The translations under genes were made by a program, and so were the position numbers. Shown here in pieces: positions 1 to 7,659 of a DNA stretch of 11,756 nt; position 1 is the first letter of the stretch, and each line of letters opens with the position of its first letter. The notes beneath the pieces are model-generated. The model worked only from the letters and a program-made list of their open reading frames with translations, made no database searches and was not told the DNA's origin. Source of the stretch: Lachnospiraceae bacterium (GTDB lineage Bacteria; Bacillota; Clostridia; Lachnospirales; Lachnospiraceae). The stretch lies in the NCBI GenBank assembly GCA_003520105.1, contig DOVL01000062.1, positions 1 through 11,756 on the forward strand, in the 5' to 3' direction.

Positions 1-631
1 TTGCAAGGAACTCAGCCTGAGTCTTGTATGCAGCGTTAGCATCTTCGATAGCCTTGCTGAGCTTGGTCTCTGTTTCCTTCTGCTCTGTAACATCGATGAC
101 AACCATGTTGATATGGTCAGCTTCTGACTTGTACATAACTGTGTTAAATACCTTACCGAGCTTCTCCATTGTGATCTCAACGTCCATGAGGTCGCCCTCT
201 TTGGTGCCGGAATTATTATATGCACTGAACCATGCATTGATGTCCTGAAGGACTTCGATATTGCTGTCGCCAAGAACCTTATCCTGATAATCAGGCTGAT
301 CGAGATTGAAATAGGTTCCGAAGATCTCATTGGCATCAACCATCTGATAACCAACAACAGCGCCTGCATGATCTGTAATGATCTTAGCCTGTGCAAAGCC
401 TATCGGAAGGTTCATGAAAAGCTTTCTGTATTTATCGCTCTTTCCACCCGATGATTTGCCGCTGCTCTTCATATTTGTGATCATAAAAAATATGATCGCA
501 AGCTGAAGCACCAGCATAACTACACCGATAGCTGTGCTTCCCGCTGCTATTCCCACAACGCCTAAAATACCCACGGCAGCAGCAGTGATCATAGCCACCT
601 GCTGGCTGTTCATCTCTCTTATTTTCTCCAT
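1..631 (-). CDS. PAS-domain sensor histidine kinase, N-terminal part (runs off the window)
   Basis: The frame is open from an ATG at 631 to the window edge, giving 210 residues of a longer protein. The ATG follows GAGGGG by seven bases. Residues about 12-30 and 33-52 are two hydrophobic segments joined by a few residues, so the protein is probably a membrane hairpin with almost nothing outside the cell. Residues about 68-185 look like a PAS domain, opening with YRKLFMNLPIGFAQA and ending with the usual PAS-to-kinase junction VIDVTEQKETE. A helix then leads to KTQAEFLA at the edge. In hybrid kinases of this type the next residues are normally NMSHEIRTP, the HisKA phospho-acceptor box, so the catalytic part should lie just outside. 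The role inferred is signal sensing and phosphotransfer; the ligand is unknown. A methyl-accepting protein is less likely because of the AEFLA ending. Kinase assignment is inference from this junction, since the histidine itself is not visible. Confidence 0.8.
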   Translation of the reverse strand, partial: MEKIREMNSQQVAMITAAAVGILGVVGIAAGSTAIGVVMLVLQLAIIFFMITNMKSSGKSSGGKSDKYRKLFMNLPIGFAQAKIITDHAGAVVGYQMVDANEIFGTYFNLDQPDYQDKVLGDSNIEVLQDINAWFSAYNNSGTKEGDLMDVEITMEKLGKVFNTVMYKSEADHINMVVIDVTEQKETETKLSKAIEDANAAYKTQAEFLA

Positions 632-672
632 TTTGTTTCCCCTCTCGATCCTTTCTCTCTAAATACAATCTT

Positions 673-715
673 ATGCAGCATTTTCCCCTTGAGACGCACC
701 GGTCTCATGCTGTAT
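673..715 (-). promoter_or_regulatory. Structured leader hairpin upstream of the sensor kinase
   Basis: An inverted repeat TGAGAC-GCACCG-GTCTCA (690-707) forms a perfect 6-bp stem with a 6-base loop. An outer pair of 8-base arms (673-680 and 708-715, seven of eight matching) extends it, with a 9-base bulge on one side only. In the minus-strand transcript the bulge contains AGGGG. The same AGGGG word recurs at 725-729 and in the kinase ribosome binding site (639-643), while a CCCCC tract lies earlier in the leader (761-765). The leader could therefore adopt alternative pairings. It matches no riboswitch class I recognise. Confidence 0.4.
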
Positions 716-790
716 ATCAGGAATCCCCTTCAACTATTTTCGCTGATTTTCGCAAAATATGGGGGTTCTCGTTTTTTCATCATACAAGAT

Positions 791-827
791 AGTTTACTAT
801 ATTTCCCCCACATGGTCAATCTGTCAA
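791..827 (-). promoter_or_regulatory. Promoter for the sensor kinase gene
   Basis: On the minus strand two overlapping sigma-A-like promoters fit the sequence. One has a -35 TTGACC (819-814), a 17-base spacer and a -10 TAAACT (796-791). The other has a -35 TTGACA (827-822), a 17-base spacer and a -10 AAATAT (804-799). Transcription would start near 784, leaving a leader of about 150 bases before the kinase ATG. This suggests the kinase is not simply read through from the gene upstream of it. Confidence 0.5.
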
Positions 828-854
828 TTCTATTTTTATGACGTATTTTTGATG

Positions 855-3800
855 CTATTCTGACTTTTTACCCATCATATTTCTCAATTTGTCGAACTTC
901 TCGTCACCGACTTCATCCGAAATATCATCTAACTCGTCATCATCAGCCTCATCATCGTCATCGTCCGACTCAGCATATTCATCTTCGACGTCATTATCAT
1001 CCGACTCAGCATATTTATCTTCGACGTCATTATCACCCGACTCAGCATATTCATCTTCGACGTCACTATCATTCGGTTCAGCATCATCCTCGCCATCATC
1101 CGCCTTCGCAGCAAGCTTTCTTGTCGTTATCCTCTTAGCGCGCTCTCTTCTGACCTTTCCGTCAACAAGAATAAAGATGAAGATACCCCATGCGAGCATT
1201 GTCAGCAGGATGCCCGGCCAGAAGCCCGGAGCAGTGTAACATATCTCAATAGTGTGTTCTCCTGCAGAGAGATTGATTCCCATAAAGGCTTCCTGAACCT
1301 TCTTCAGTTTAACCTTATTTCCGTCAACATAAGCGCTCCAGCCTTCGTCGTAAGGAACAGCGATAAACATCATTCCGCCATCACCGGCATCGATACGTCC
1401 CTTCAGATAACCGTCCTTGGCAGTTGTTATATCCAGAGCGTGCTCACTCAGCTTCTGATAATCCATGGCAAGAACATTCTTATCAAGAAGCGCATAATCA
1501 AATCTTATCGAACCGCTCTTGGAATAGTTGTCGCTGAACTCAACCGAAAGCTTGACTGTATCGCCCACCTTCAGCTCTCCGAGGTCAAATATCTGACTCT
1601 GATATCTGTCATAGCCTGTCTGAACATCATTCTTATAATATCTGACCTTGTAAACATTATTTGCGATTATATCGACGATATATCTGCCCGGAGTATCAAC
1701 CGTGAAAGTAGCATTTACTATCGGCTTACCTGTTCCGTCTGCGGAATAACCTACAAGATCTCCGATCGAACTGTCAACCCACGAGCTAGCCTTCTCGGCA
1801 GAAGCCGTCATTGAAACGTGAATATCCTTATAGAGGACCTCGCTGTTATCTGCTGCGCCCGCAACAAGATCATTCACATTATCGATATCTCTTCCCTTAA
1901 GAAGGTCTATCGATGCAACTCTGTCACCAACCATATAAGCAACCGGAAGGGCATAAATACTCTTATATACATTACATGCTTCGTTTTCGTAGATGAGCGG
2001 AGTAGTTTCATCCGGATTATAGTAATCCGCTCTTGTTGCGTAGATATGTCTCACGCCGAGCAGCATATTTGTGCCATGGCAGGCACCGAAATAAAGGTAT
2101 TCATTAGCACCTGTATAGAAGCCGAGTTTACCTGCCGCAGTAACGGTTTCTCCTCTTACCGTCGAACAGAAGATACCGATCGAATTCATTCCGTTCAGTG
2201 TCGCCTCATCAAGGATGTAAGGATTGATCATATCCTCTCTGTAAAATACAGCTCCCTCCTCCTTGGCTATGGCATGTGCCTCTGCGGTAATATCTTCCAT
2301 CTCATCGGCACGTCTCATAGAATAAGATGCATTTGCATAGCCTATGTAATCCATGCTGTGATCTGCAGCGAAAAGTATTTCCGTAACAAAAGCAATCGAA
2401 ATTACTATTGTGAGAACCCTTGAGCGCTTCAGTTTCAGGCTCTTCAGCATGAAAAGGATGTAGCATCCGAGGGTGATACCTACGGTCCAGAGAATTTGCG
2501 GCTTCAAGTATGGCTTGATGCCGTCACCTGCTCCCGGTGTCGTATTATATATGATATAAGCCCAGAAGCCGGACGCCAGGAACAGCGCACTGGTTATATA
2601 GTAGCCGCTGATATATCTGAGTCTGAGCGCCGCTCTGTAGGCAATCGTAAGCAAAACAAATATATAAAGGAACGAAAAACGATTCGGAATACCATACTGG
2701 TTGTGGAAACCATGCCAGATATAGTTAAGAAGCTCATTATTGAAGCTTACTATCAGAAAAGCGAGAAGCAGGAATTTGCCTATCCTTCTGGTCAGCTTTT
2801 CTTTATCCAGGAAGAGATACGTGAAGGCAAGGATTATGACAAATACACCGCAATACAGATTGACACCGCCGTCAAAAGTCTGCATCTTGATAGGATCCGT
2901 CAGGATCAGATGAGCCTTCAGTATTTCCTTTATATTCTGATACCAGGTCCATTTAGGAAGCTCCATCTTACCTGCCGCGGTCTGCATTATGCCCTTATAC
3001 GCGCATATCAGAGAAACAGCCGTCATGCCTGCCGCAAGCAGTGAATAACCTGCAAATCTAAACCCATGCACGAAGAACTTCTTCACTCCTCCATGAGACT
3101 CGGTAAAGAACCAGAGTACCATGAATACGCAGATCATGAAGGCAATATAATAGTTGCACCACAGGCAGTATGCAAGTGAGATGCAGTAGAGCTTCGGATC
3201 ATTATCGTCCATAAGCCTTTCGAAGCCGAGTATGATGAGCGGAAGAACCATGATGCAGTCCAGCCACATTACATTCCACATGTATCCGAGCATATAATTG
3301 TTCAGACCATAAGCCACTCCGAACGCTGTGATGAGTGTTGTATTTTTCACACCGCCCTTATGTCTCGAAAGATAGTAGCCGAAGGTTCCCGAAGATATAA
3401 CTATTTTTAAAACTGTGAGTATTGAGATAAATGCCGGAATACCGCTTTTACTTACAAAAACCACGAGAAGATTCAGTGGGCATGCAAGATAATAGAAGAA
3501 GAGGGACTGGAAATTAACTCCCATTCCGACCTTCCAGGTATAAAACATGCTTCCGTGATCCAGAAGCTTTGACTTGTAATCAGCAAAGAAAGGAACATAC
3601 TGATGCATACTGTCAACCATGGTGTATGAATGACCTCCGAAAGGTCCGACATGCGCTATGGCCATTGTTATCAGCATAAATACAAGTGTTATAAGCATTG
3701 CAAGGATGATCGACCAGTTCTCGACGATACGATCAATCCAGTCTTTCTCGCTCTGCTTGAATACAAACATTTTACTGAAAATATAATTAAGTATGATAAC

Positions 3801-4157
3801 CAGAAACTGTACAAATATCTTGGAAGGAAGCTCGCCGAGCCTGAGGCTGTCGCAGAGGAAAGCAAAGCCAAGGATCTCAACCAGCATGGAGAAGATTCTT
3901 GCGCCTACAAATCTTATAACCTCCTGAACAACTCCCTGCACACTATTCTGCTTGAAGTTAAATACGAAAAACTTTGCTGCGAAATAAGCAAAGCAGATCG
4001 CACAGCAAATCGCTATAAGATTACAGACATTTCTGTCAAGCCCCGTAAGAGTTCTGAGAATGAAGAAGGTGATGATATTTACACAGGTGGTACAGCCGCC
4101 TGCAAAGAGATATCTCACTTTTTCATCTTTAAACAGTTTTTTGATCATCGTTATCAT
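855..4157 (-). CDS. GtrA-YfhO fusion membrane protein with acidic repeat tail
   Basis: This 1100-residue protein has three parts. Residues about 12-135 form a GtrA-type domain with four membrane helices (VRYLFAGG at the start, NYIFSKMFVF at the end). Residues about 145-1000 match the YfhO family: many membrane helices to about 600, the early loop motif DSMHQYVPF (182-190), an extracytoplasmic region of beta character, the signature VPYDEGWSAYVDG (934-946), and a last membrane helix at about 980-998. Residues 1017-1089 are an Asp/Glu-rich tail with 12-residue repeats. GtrA-family proteins are thought to move polyprenyl-phosphate sugars across the membrane, and YfhO is a GT-C-like protein needed for lipoteichoic acid glycosylation in Bacillus and Listeria. 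The fusion would join flipping and transfer in one chain; that is inference. No CsbB-type glycosyltransferase, the expected third partner, is present nearby. The first ATG is preferred because AGG lies eight bases upstream; a second ATG three codons later is worse placed. Confidence 0.88.
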   Translation of the reverse strand: MITMIKKLFKDEKVRYLFAGGCTTCVNIITFFILRTLTGLDRNVCNLIAICCAICFAYFAAKFFVFNFKQNSVQGVVQEVIRFVGARIFSMLVEILGFAFLCDSLRLGELPSKIFVQFLVIILNYIFSKMFVFKQSEKDWIDRIVENWSIILAMLITLVFMLITMAIAHVGPFGGHSYTMVDSMHQYVPFFADYKSKLLDHGSMFYTWKVGMGVNFQSLFFYYLACPLNLLVVFVSKSGIPAFISILTVLKIVISSGTFGYYLSRHKGGVKNTTLITAFGVAYGLNNYMLGYMWNVMWLDCIMVLPLIILGFERLMDDNDPKLYCISLAYCLWCNYYIAFMICVFMVLWFFTESHGGVKKFFVHGFRFAGYSLLAAGMTAVSLICAYKGIMQTAAGKMELPKWTWYQNIKEILKAHLILTDPIKMQTFDGGVNLYCGVFVIILAFTYLFLDKEKLTRRIGKFLLLAFLIVSFNNELLNYIWHGFHNQYGIPNRFSFLYIFVLLTIAYRAALRLRYISGYYITSALFLASGFWAYIIYNTTPGAGDGIKPYLKPQILWTVGITLGCYILFMLKSLKLKRSRVLTIVISIAFVTEILFAADHSMDYIGYANASYSMRRADEMEDITAEAHAIAKEEGAVFYREDMINPYILDEATLNGMNSIGIFCSTVRGETVTAAGKLGFYTGANEYLYFGACHGTNMLLGVRHIYATRADYYNPDETTPLIYENEACNVYKSIYALPVAYMVGDRVASIDLLKGRDIDNVNDLVAGAADNSEVLYKDIHVSMTASAEKASSWVDSSIGDLVGYSADGTGKPIVNATFTVDTPGRYIVDIIANNVYKVRYYKNDVQTGYDRYQSQIFDLGELKVGDTVKLSVEFSDNYSKSGSIRFDYALLDKNVLAMDYQKLSEHALDITTAKDGYLKGRIDAGDGGMMFIAVPYDEGWSAYVDGNKVKLKKVQEAFMGINLSAGEHTIEICYTAPGFWPGILLTMLAWGIFIFILVDGKVRRERAKRITTRKLAAKADDGEDDAEPNDSDVEDEYAESGDNDVEDKYAESDDNDVEDEYAESDDDDDEADDDELDDISDEVGDEKFDKLRNMMGKKSE
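966..1073 (-). repeat. 36-bp tandem repeat, three units plus a degenerate fourth
   Basis: Units beginning with CGACTCAGCATAT start at 966, 1002 and 1038, exactly 36 bases apart, and a diverged start (CGGTTCAGCAT) is at 1074. They lie in frame within the C-terminal tail of the GtrA-YfhO protein, each encoding 12 residues of the type DVEDEYAESDDN. The units differ by only a few bases, so the array is probably young and may change copy number without breaking the frame. Confidence 0.9.
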
Positions 4158-4203
4158 ACTTTTAACCTACTTTTTGTTTATTGTTTATCTGTACGCCTCG
4201 CAA

Positions 4204-4234
4204 ACCGGCATGTACCTTTCAGGCACATGCCGGT
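4204..4234 (-). terminator. Hairpin between the cellulase and GtrA-YfhO genes (weak terminator)
   Basis: A perfect 10-bp inverted repeat, ACCGGCATGT and its complement (4204-4213, 4225-4234), has an 11-base loop and sits 28 bases past the cellulase stop. On the minus strand it is followed only by TTTGCG, not a real U-run. It may therefore be a partial terminator, a processing site or an mRNA-stabilising hairpin rather than a complete stop. Confidence 0.45.
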
Positions 4235-4261
4235 CTGCTCGGCTGTCTGTGAAATCAATTA

Positions 4262-6607
4262 TTATCTAAACTTCGATAGTAAATATATAACCGGTGAATT
4301 CCAGTAAATGGTTATTTCATTTAATGAGAATGCCTGCTCGTTATCTGCGTAGCATCTTGCAGGGGCTGACTTGTATAGAACAGCCTTTGCATAGGAATCC
4401 TCGAGGTTTGCGTTAGGTCCGCCTGCAACCGCACCAGGAATAGGTTTGCCGATAACCTGTGAAGGTCTGTGATGCAGGTGCTGAGGTGAGCATGAACCAT
4501 AACCTGTTACAAAGCAGTATCCGAGTGAATTGTAACCGAAGATATAATCCATCTGGTGCTTTGCAAGGACGATGTACTGTTCAGCCTTTGCCTCGTCATC
4601 CGTAAGCTTTGCAGCGAAGAGGAGGATCATACCGTTATTTGCCATAACCATGTTACTACCCCATACATAGTTGCCGCTTACTGCCATGAAATAATTACTT
4701 TTTTCTGATTTCTTAACAATATCGTCAGCCTTTGCAAAAAGAGCTGCATTTGTGAGTTCAAGTATATCCTCAACTCCTGTAGGATCAGCCTGGGCAAGTG
4801 AGTAATAAGCATAAGTAACGATATCAGCCCAGCCAACACCATCTTTCATGTAATCCTTATAGTAATCATGAACTGCCTGTCTGTATACTTCTTCATTTGT
4901 AGCTCTGTAGAGAGAAACCGCTGCCCAGAACTGCTCATCGAAAACACTGTTGTCGCCGTATTCACCGGTAACGATATCTTCAGGGTTTGAGTAGCCTATG
5001 TGCTTCTCACCGTCATCAATATAAGTCCATGCCTTCTTAGCTGCTTCAAGACATTTATCTGCAAATTCCTTATCAAATTCACCGTAGATTCTGTATGCAT
5101 CACACATTACAGCTGCGAAATCTCCTGTAGCTGCGTACGAGATAGGAGCAAGTACAAGCGGATCCTTCTCGTCAACTGCAAGCACTGTCTCAGGGAAGTT
5201 GAGGCATGTAACCTTGTGATATACACCTCCTGTTGCTTCATCCTGCATTTTGAGCATCCATTCAAGCTCATAACGTGCCTCATCGAGAACGTCCGGAACA
5301 CCGTTTCCACTTTCAGGAATACCGAAATCATCTCTAAGTTCACCATTATCTTCATATGCAAGAAGAAGGTCTTCAACTGCCTTGGCACCTGCAACAACGT
5401 AACGTCCATAGTCACCGGCATCATGCCAGCCACCGCTGACATCCTTCTGCTCGGTTCCACCGTATACAGTTGCTATTTCTGTATGACATGCCTCATGAGC
5501 AAAATCACCTGCTATATTTTTATCAAGCTCGCAGCCGCATCTTTGAAGGTAGAGCATACGTACAACCGCACCGTAAACATCGTCATAAACATCGTCTGCG
5601 ATAGTGAAGTTATAGGTTCTGTTGTTGCCTGACTCGATATAATATGTGCCCGGCTCAGTAACTGATGAAAAATCACCACGTCTCAGCCAGTTTCTTGTAT
5701 CTCTGTCATCTGCAGGCTCGCCAAACTTACCTTCGTAAACAACCTCGTCTGTCTCCGCATTCTTAACGTAGAATGTATTTATTACTTTGGAAGAGATTGT
5801 AACAGACTTCACATCATCAGGTTTGTAACCAATCTGAGATGTATTCATTCTCGGAGGTTCAGGAAGCGGCTCGATCTCCTGAGCATTTGAAGCATCCTTA
5901 ACAACAATCTTTATATTATCAAAATAGATATTGTGGTTGCCCGGATCGCTGTCCATATTGTCCATTAATCCCATGTTATATACAAGTCTCGGTGCAGGAT
6001 CCGAGTCTTCCTTCATCTCAAAATCAACTGTGAACGTCTTGGTCTCAGTTCCGACTTCGATGTAATCACCTGCATAAGCGTGATAATCTCCGCCGTTCAT
6101 CTGAAGTCTCCACTCGATCTTACGGTCGATATCGCTCCTTACGTCAAACGAATATGTATATACACAGCCCTCGCTGAGCGAAAAACCGTCCAAATAGATC
6201 TGGTTAGCATAATCCTTACCACCGCATCTTGATACACTTACAACCAACTCCTTATCCTTAGCCGAAAGGCTGAAGGAACCACCATTTACATAGGTTATGA
6301 AACCATCCTCCTTATTGTCGTCAAAATCGACATTGACTATTTCCATACCATCCTCGAGCTTAACAACATCGACAACGTCATAATAAGGCGAATCATCCTC
6401 AAGAACAACTTCCTCACTCGGAGCCTCGGTCGTAGCGGTAGTATCGTCCGTACTTCCTTCCGTAGTGTCGCCCGTATCATTTGTAGTCTCAGTGACTGCG
6501 GTGGTTGTTTCCTTGTCCTTCTTGTCGCTGTCCTTACCGCAGGCCGCCATAGAAAGCGTCATTGCAGCCGCCAGTGTTACAGCAGCTATTTTCTTAAATC
6601 TTCTCAT
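4262..6607 (-). CDS. Lipoprotein cellulase, glycoside hydrolase family 9 with carbohydrate-binding module
   Basis: The 781-residue product should cut beta-1,4-glucan chains (cellulose or related glucans) by the inverting GH9 mechanism. It opens with a signal peptide and lipobox ending at Cys23 (LSMAAC), so it is probably lipid-anchored on the outer face of the membrane. A Thr-rich linker (about 34-62) is followed by a beta-rich region (about 85-240) resembling a family 4/9 carbohydrate-binding module, then the Ig-like domain typical of CelD-type enzymes (about 253-337), then the catalytic domain (about 342-781). Catalytic features are complete: HDAGDYGRY with Asp396 and Asp399, the His-rich motif HLHHR (710-714), and YADNEQAFSLNEITIYWNS, which fits the GH9 active-site pattern with Glu764 as the acid. 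The His-region pattern has two deviations (Cys698 and Cys706). No dockerin or S-layer domain is present, arguing against a cellulosome. GGAGGG lies five bases before the ATG. No convincing promoter is visible. Whether it acts as endo- or processive enzyme cannot be told. Confidence 0.95.
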   Translation of the reverse strand: MRRFKKIAAVTLAAAMTLSMAACGKDSDKKDKETTTAVTETTNDTGDTTEGSTDDTTATTEAPSEEVVLEDDSPYYDVVDVVKLEDGMEIVNVDFDDNKEDGFITYVNGGSFSLSAKDKELVVSVSRCGGKDYANQIYLDGFSLSEGCVYTYSFDVRSDIDRKIEWRLQMNGGDYHAYAGDYIEVGTETKTFTVDFEMKEDSDPAPRLVYNMGLMDNMDSDPGNHNIYFDNIKIVVKDASNAQEIEPLPEPPRMNTSQIGYKPDDVKSVTISSKVINTFYVKNAETDEVVYEGKFGEPADDRDTRNWLRRGDFSSVTEPGTYYIESGNNRTYNFTIADDVYDDVYGAVVRMLYLQRCGCELDKNIAGDFAHEACHTEIATVYGGTEQKDVSGGWHDAGDYGRYVVAGAKAVEDLLLAYEDNGELRDDFGIPESGNGVPDVLDEARYELEWMLKMQDEATGGVYHKVTCLNFPETVLAVDEKDPLVLAPISYAATGDFAAVMCDAYRIYGEFDKEFADKCLEAAKKAWTYIDDGEKHIGYSNPEDIVTGEYGDNSVFDEQFWAAVSLYRATNEEVYRQAVHDYYKDYMKDGVGWADIVTYAYYSLAQADPTGVEDILELTNAALFAKADDIVKKSEKSNYFMAVSGNYVWGSNMVMANNGMILLFAAKLTDDEAKAEQYIVLAKHQMDYIFGYNSLGYCFVTGYGSCSPQHLHHRPSQVIGKPIPGAVAGGPNANLEDSYAKAVLYKSAPARCYADNEQAFSLNEITIYWNSPVIYLLSKFR

Positions 6608-6678
6608 GCTTACCCTCCACGCTTTATTTCTTCACATTTTAATTGCACGTTTTATTTGATCAGCACGATATTCACTTT

Positions 6679-6691
6679 CTGTCGTTGACAG
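6679..6691. promoter_or_regulatory. Short inverted repeat upstream of the cellulase gene
   Basis: CTGTC-GTT-GACAG is a 5-bp-arm inverted repeat about 70 bases before the cellulase start and just past the HisA gene. It could be an operator or part of a weak hairpin. The arms are short, so chance is possible. Confidence 0.25.
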
Positions 6692-6737
6692 CCCATATGA
6701 ATATACGTACGTCATCATGATTATTATGGTTTTTTAT

Positions 6738-7592
6738 TTAAATTTCTTCGGAAATATACCGCACAACATCCGCAAGCTCCATACTGCCTCCGAATATCGA
6801 GAGCGCACTTCCGATGGTAACATCAAGTCTGTCACGGCCAAGTTCCTTTAGTTTCTTTAGGTCCTCGAAAGAACCGACTCCCCCGGCATAGGTTACGGGA
6901 ATCCTGCCCCAGCCTCCGAGAAGCGTTGCAACGTCCTCCTCGATACCTCTTGCCTTTCCTTCCACATCAACTGCATGTATCAGAAACTCCGATGCATATT
7001 CACTGAACATATCCAGCGTTTCAATGGTGAGCGGAACATCCGTGTATTTCTGCCAGCGGTCGGTGACGATGAAATAATCGCCACGTGCCTCTGTTTCACC
7101 GATCAGCTTCGAATAGGATCTGCCTGCTTCGTTCTCATCGGTTTTTCCTGCCGGATCATGACGTCTCCGGCACGACAGATCGAGCACCAGCCTCTCCTTG
7201 CCTACAGCGCTTCTGAGCTTCTCCAGCCTCTTCATATCCACACGTCCGTTCTTAAATACATACGAGGTCACGATCACGTGTGTTGCGCCCATATCGAGGA
7301 AGCTTTCGGCATTCTCGGCAGTGATACCGCCGCCTATCATAAGTCCTCCGGGATATGCGGAAAATGCAAGTTTAGCCTGCTCAATATCCTTCTTATACTC
7401 CTTGGTTCCCGCAGGGTTCAGAAGTATGATATGACCGCCCGGAAGATTCAGCTTCCGGTACATTTCTCCGAAGAAGGAACCATCCTGATCCGAGACGAAG
7501 TTTTCACTTACAGTTCCGGCATCCCGAAGCGATCCGCCGACGATCTGTTTAACTTTTCCGTTATGAATATCTATACATGGTCTGAATTTCAT
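6738..7592 (-). CDS. hisA: HisA, eukaryotic-type ProFAR isomerase
   Basis: The predicted reaction is the Amadori isomerisation of ProFAR to PRFAR, the fourth step of histidine biosynthesis, in the cytoplasm. The 284-residue protein is a single (beta/alpha)8 barrel. It resembles yeast HIS6 rather than ordinary bacterial HisA along its whole length: CIDIHNGKVKQIVGG (6-20), NFVS (31-34), VIVTSYVF (106-113), LVLDLSCRR (135-143), EFLIHAVDVEG (202-212), YAGG (235-238) and IGSALSIFGG (260-269). Asp8 and Asp138 stand where the two catalytic aspartates are expected. Relative to yeast there is an insertion of roughly 20 residues at about 146-170. GAGG lies five bases before the ATG. No other histidine gene is near; the upstream neighbour is an AAA+ ATPase 67 bases away. 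The family comparison is from memory, so the subtype should be confirmed by alignment. Confidence 0.88.
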   Translation of the reverse strand: MKFRPCIDIHNGKVKQIVGGSLRDAGTVSENFVSDQDGSFFGEMYRKLNLPGGHIILLNPAGTKEYKKDIEQAKLAFSAYPGGLMIGGGITAENAESFLDMGATHVIVTSYVFKNGRVDMKRLEKLRSAVGKERLVLDLSCRRRHDPAGKTDENEAGRSYSKLIGETEARGDYFIVTDRWQKYTDVPLTIETLDMFSEYASEFLIHAVDVEGKARGIEEDVATLLGGWGRIPVTYAGGVGSFEDLKKLKELGRDRLDVTIGSALSIFGGSMELADVVRYISEEI

Positions 7593-7659
7593 ATTTGCCT
7601 CATCCTCATCAGTCGTCCATGAATCCGACCCGTTTCATGTCGATCAAGCCATAATAGAA

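Noticed and set aside
432..668. Minus-strand frame of 78 codons over the kinase start
   Set aside because: It lies in another frame of the kinase gene. The frame with the GAGGGG site, membrane helices and PAS motifs starts at 631 and stays open to the window edge.
889..1239. Plus-strand reading frame rich in Ser (116 codons)
   Set aside because: It is the antisense of the acidic repeat of the GtrA-YfhO protein; Ser-rich low-complexity comes from the complement of Asp/Glu codons, and no ribosome binding site is seen.
3630..4307. Plus-strand frame of 225 codons opposite the GtrA domain
   Set aside because: Composition is not protein-like (many Cys, His, Tyr, Lys), it has no family motif, and the opposite strand encodes a clear GtrA domain.
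5000..5632. Plus-strand frame of 210 codons opposite the cellulase
   Set aside because: It is antisense to the GH9 catalytic domain, is Cys/Ile-rich and shows no start signal.
6685..6690. TTGACA on the plus strand as a promoter
   Set aside because: There is no -10 box at the right distance and no plus-strand gene downstream; it is part of a short inverted repeat.
7606..7635. Nine-codon frame (MKRVGFMDD) just before hisA
   Set aside because: A leader peptide controlling a histidine gene should be His-rich; this has no His, no good ribosome binding site and no terminator/antiterminator structure.
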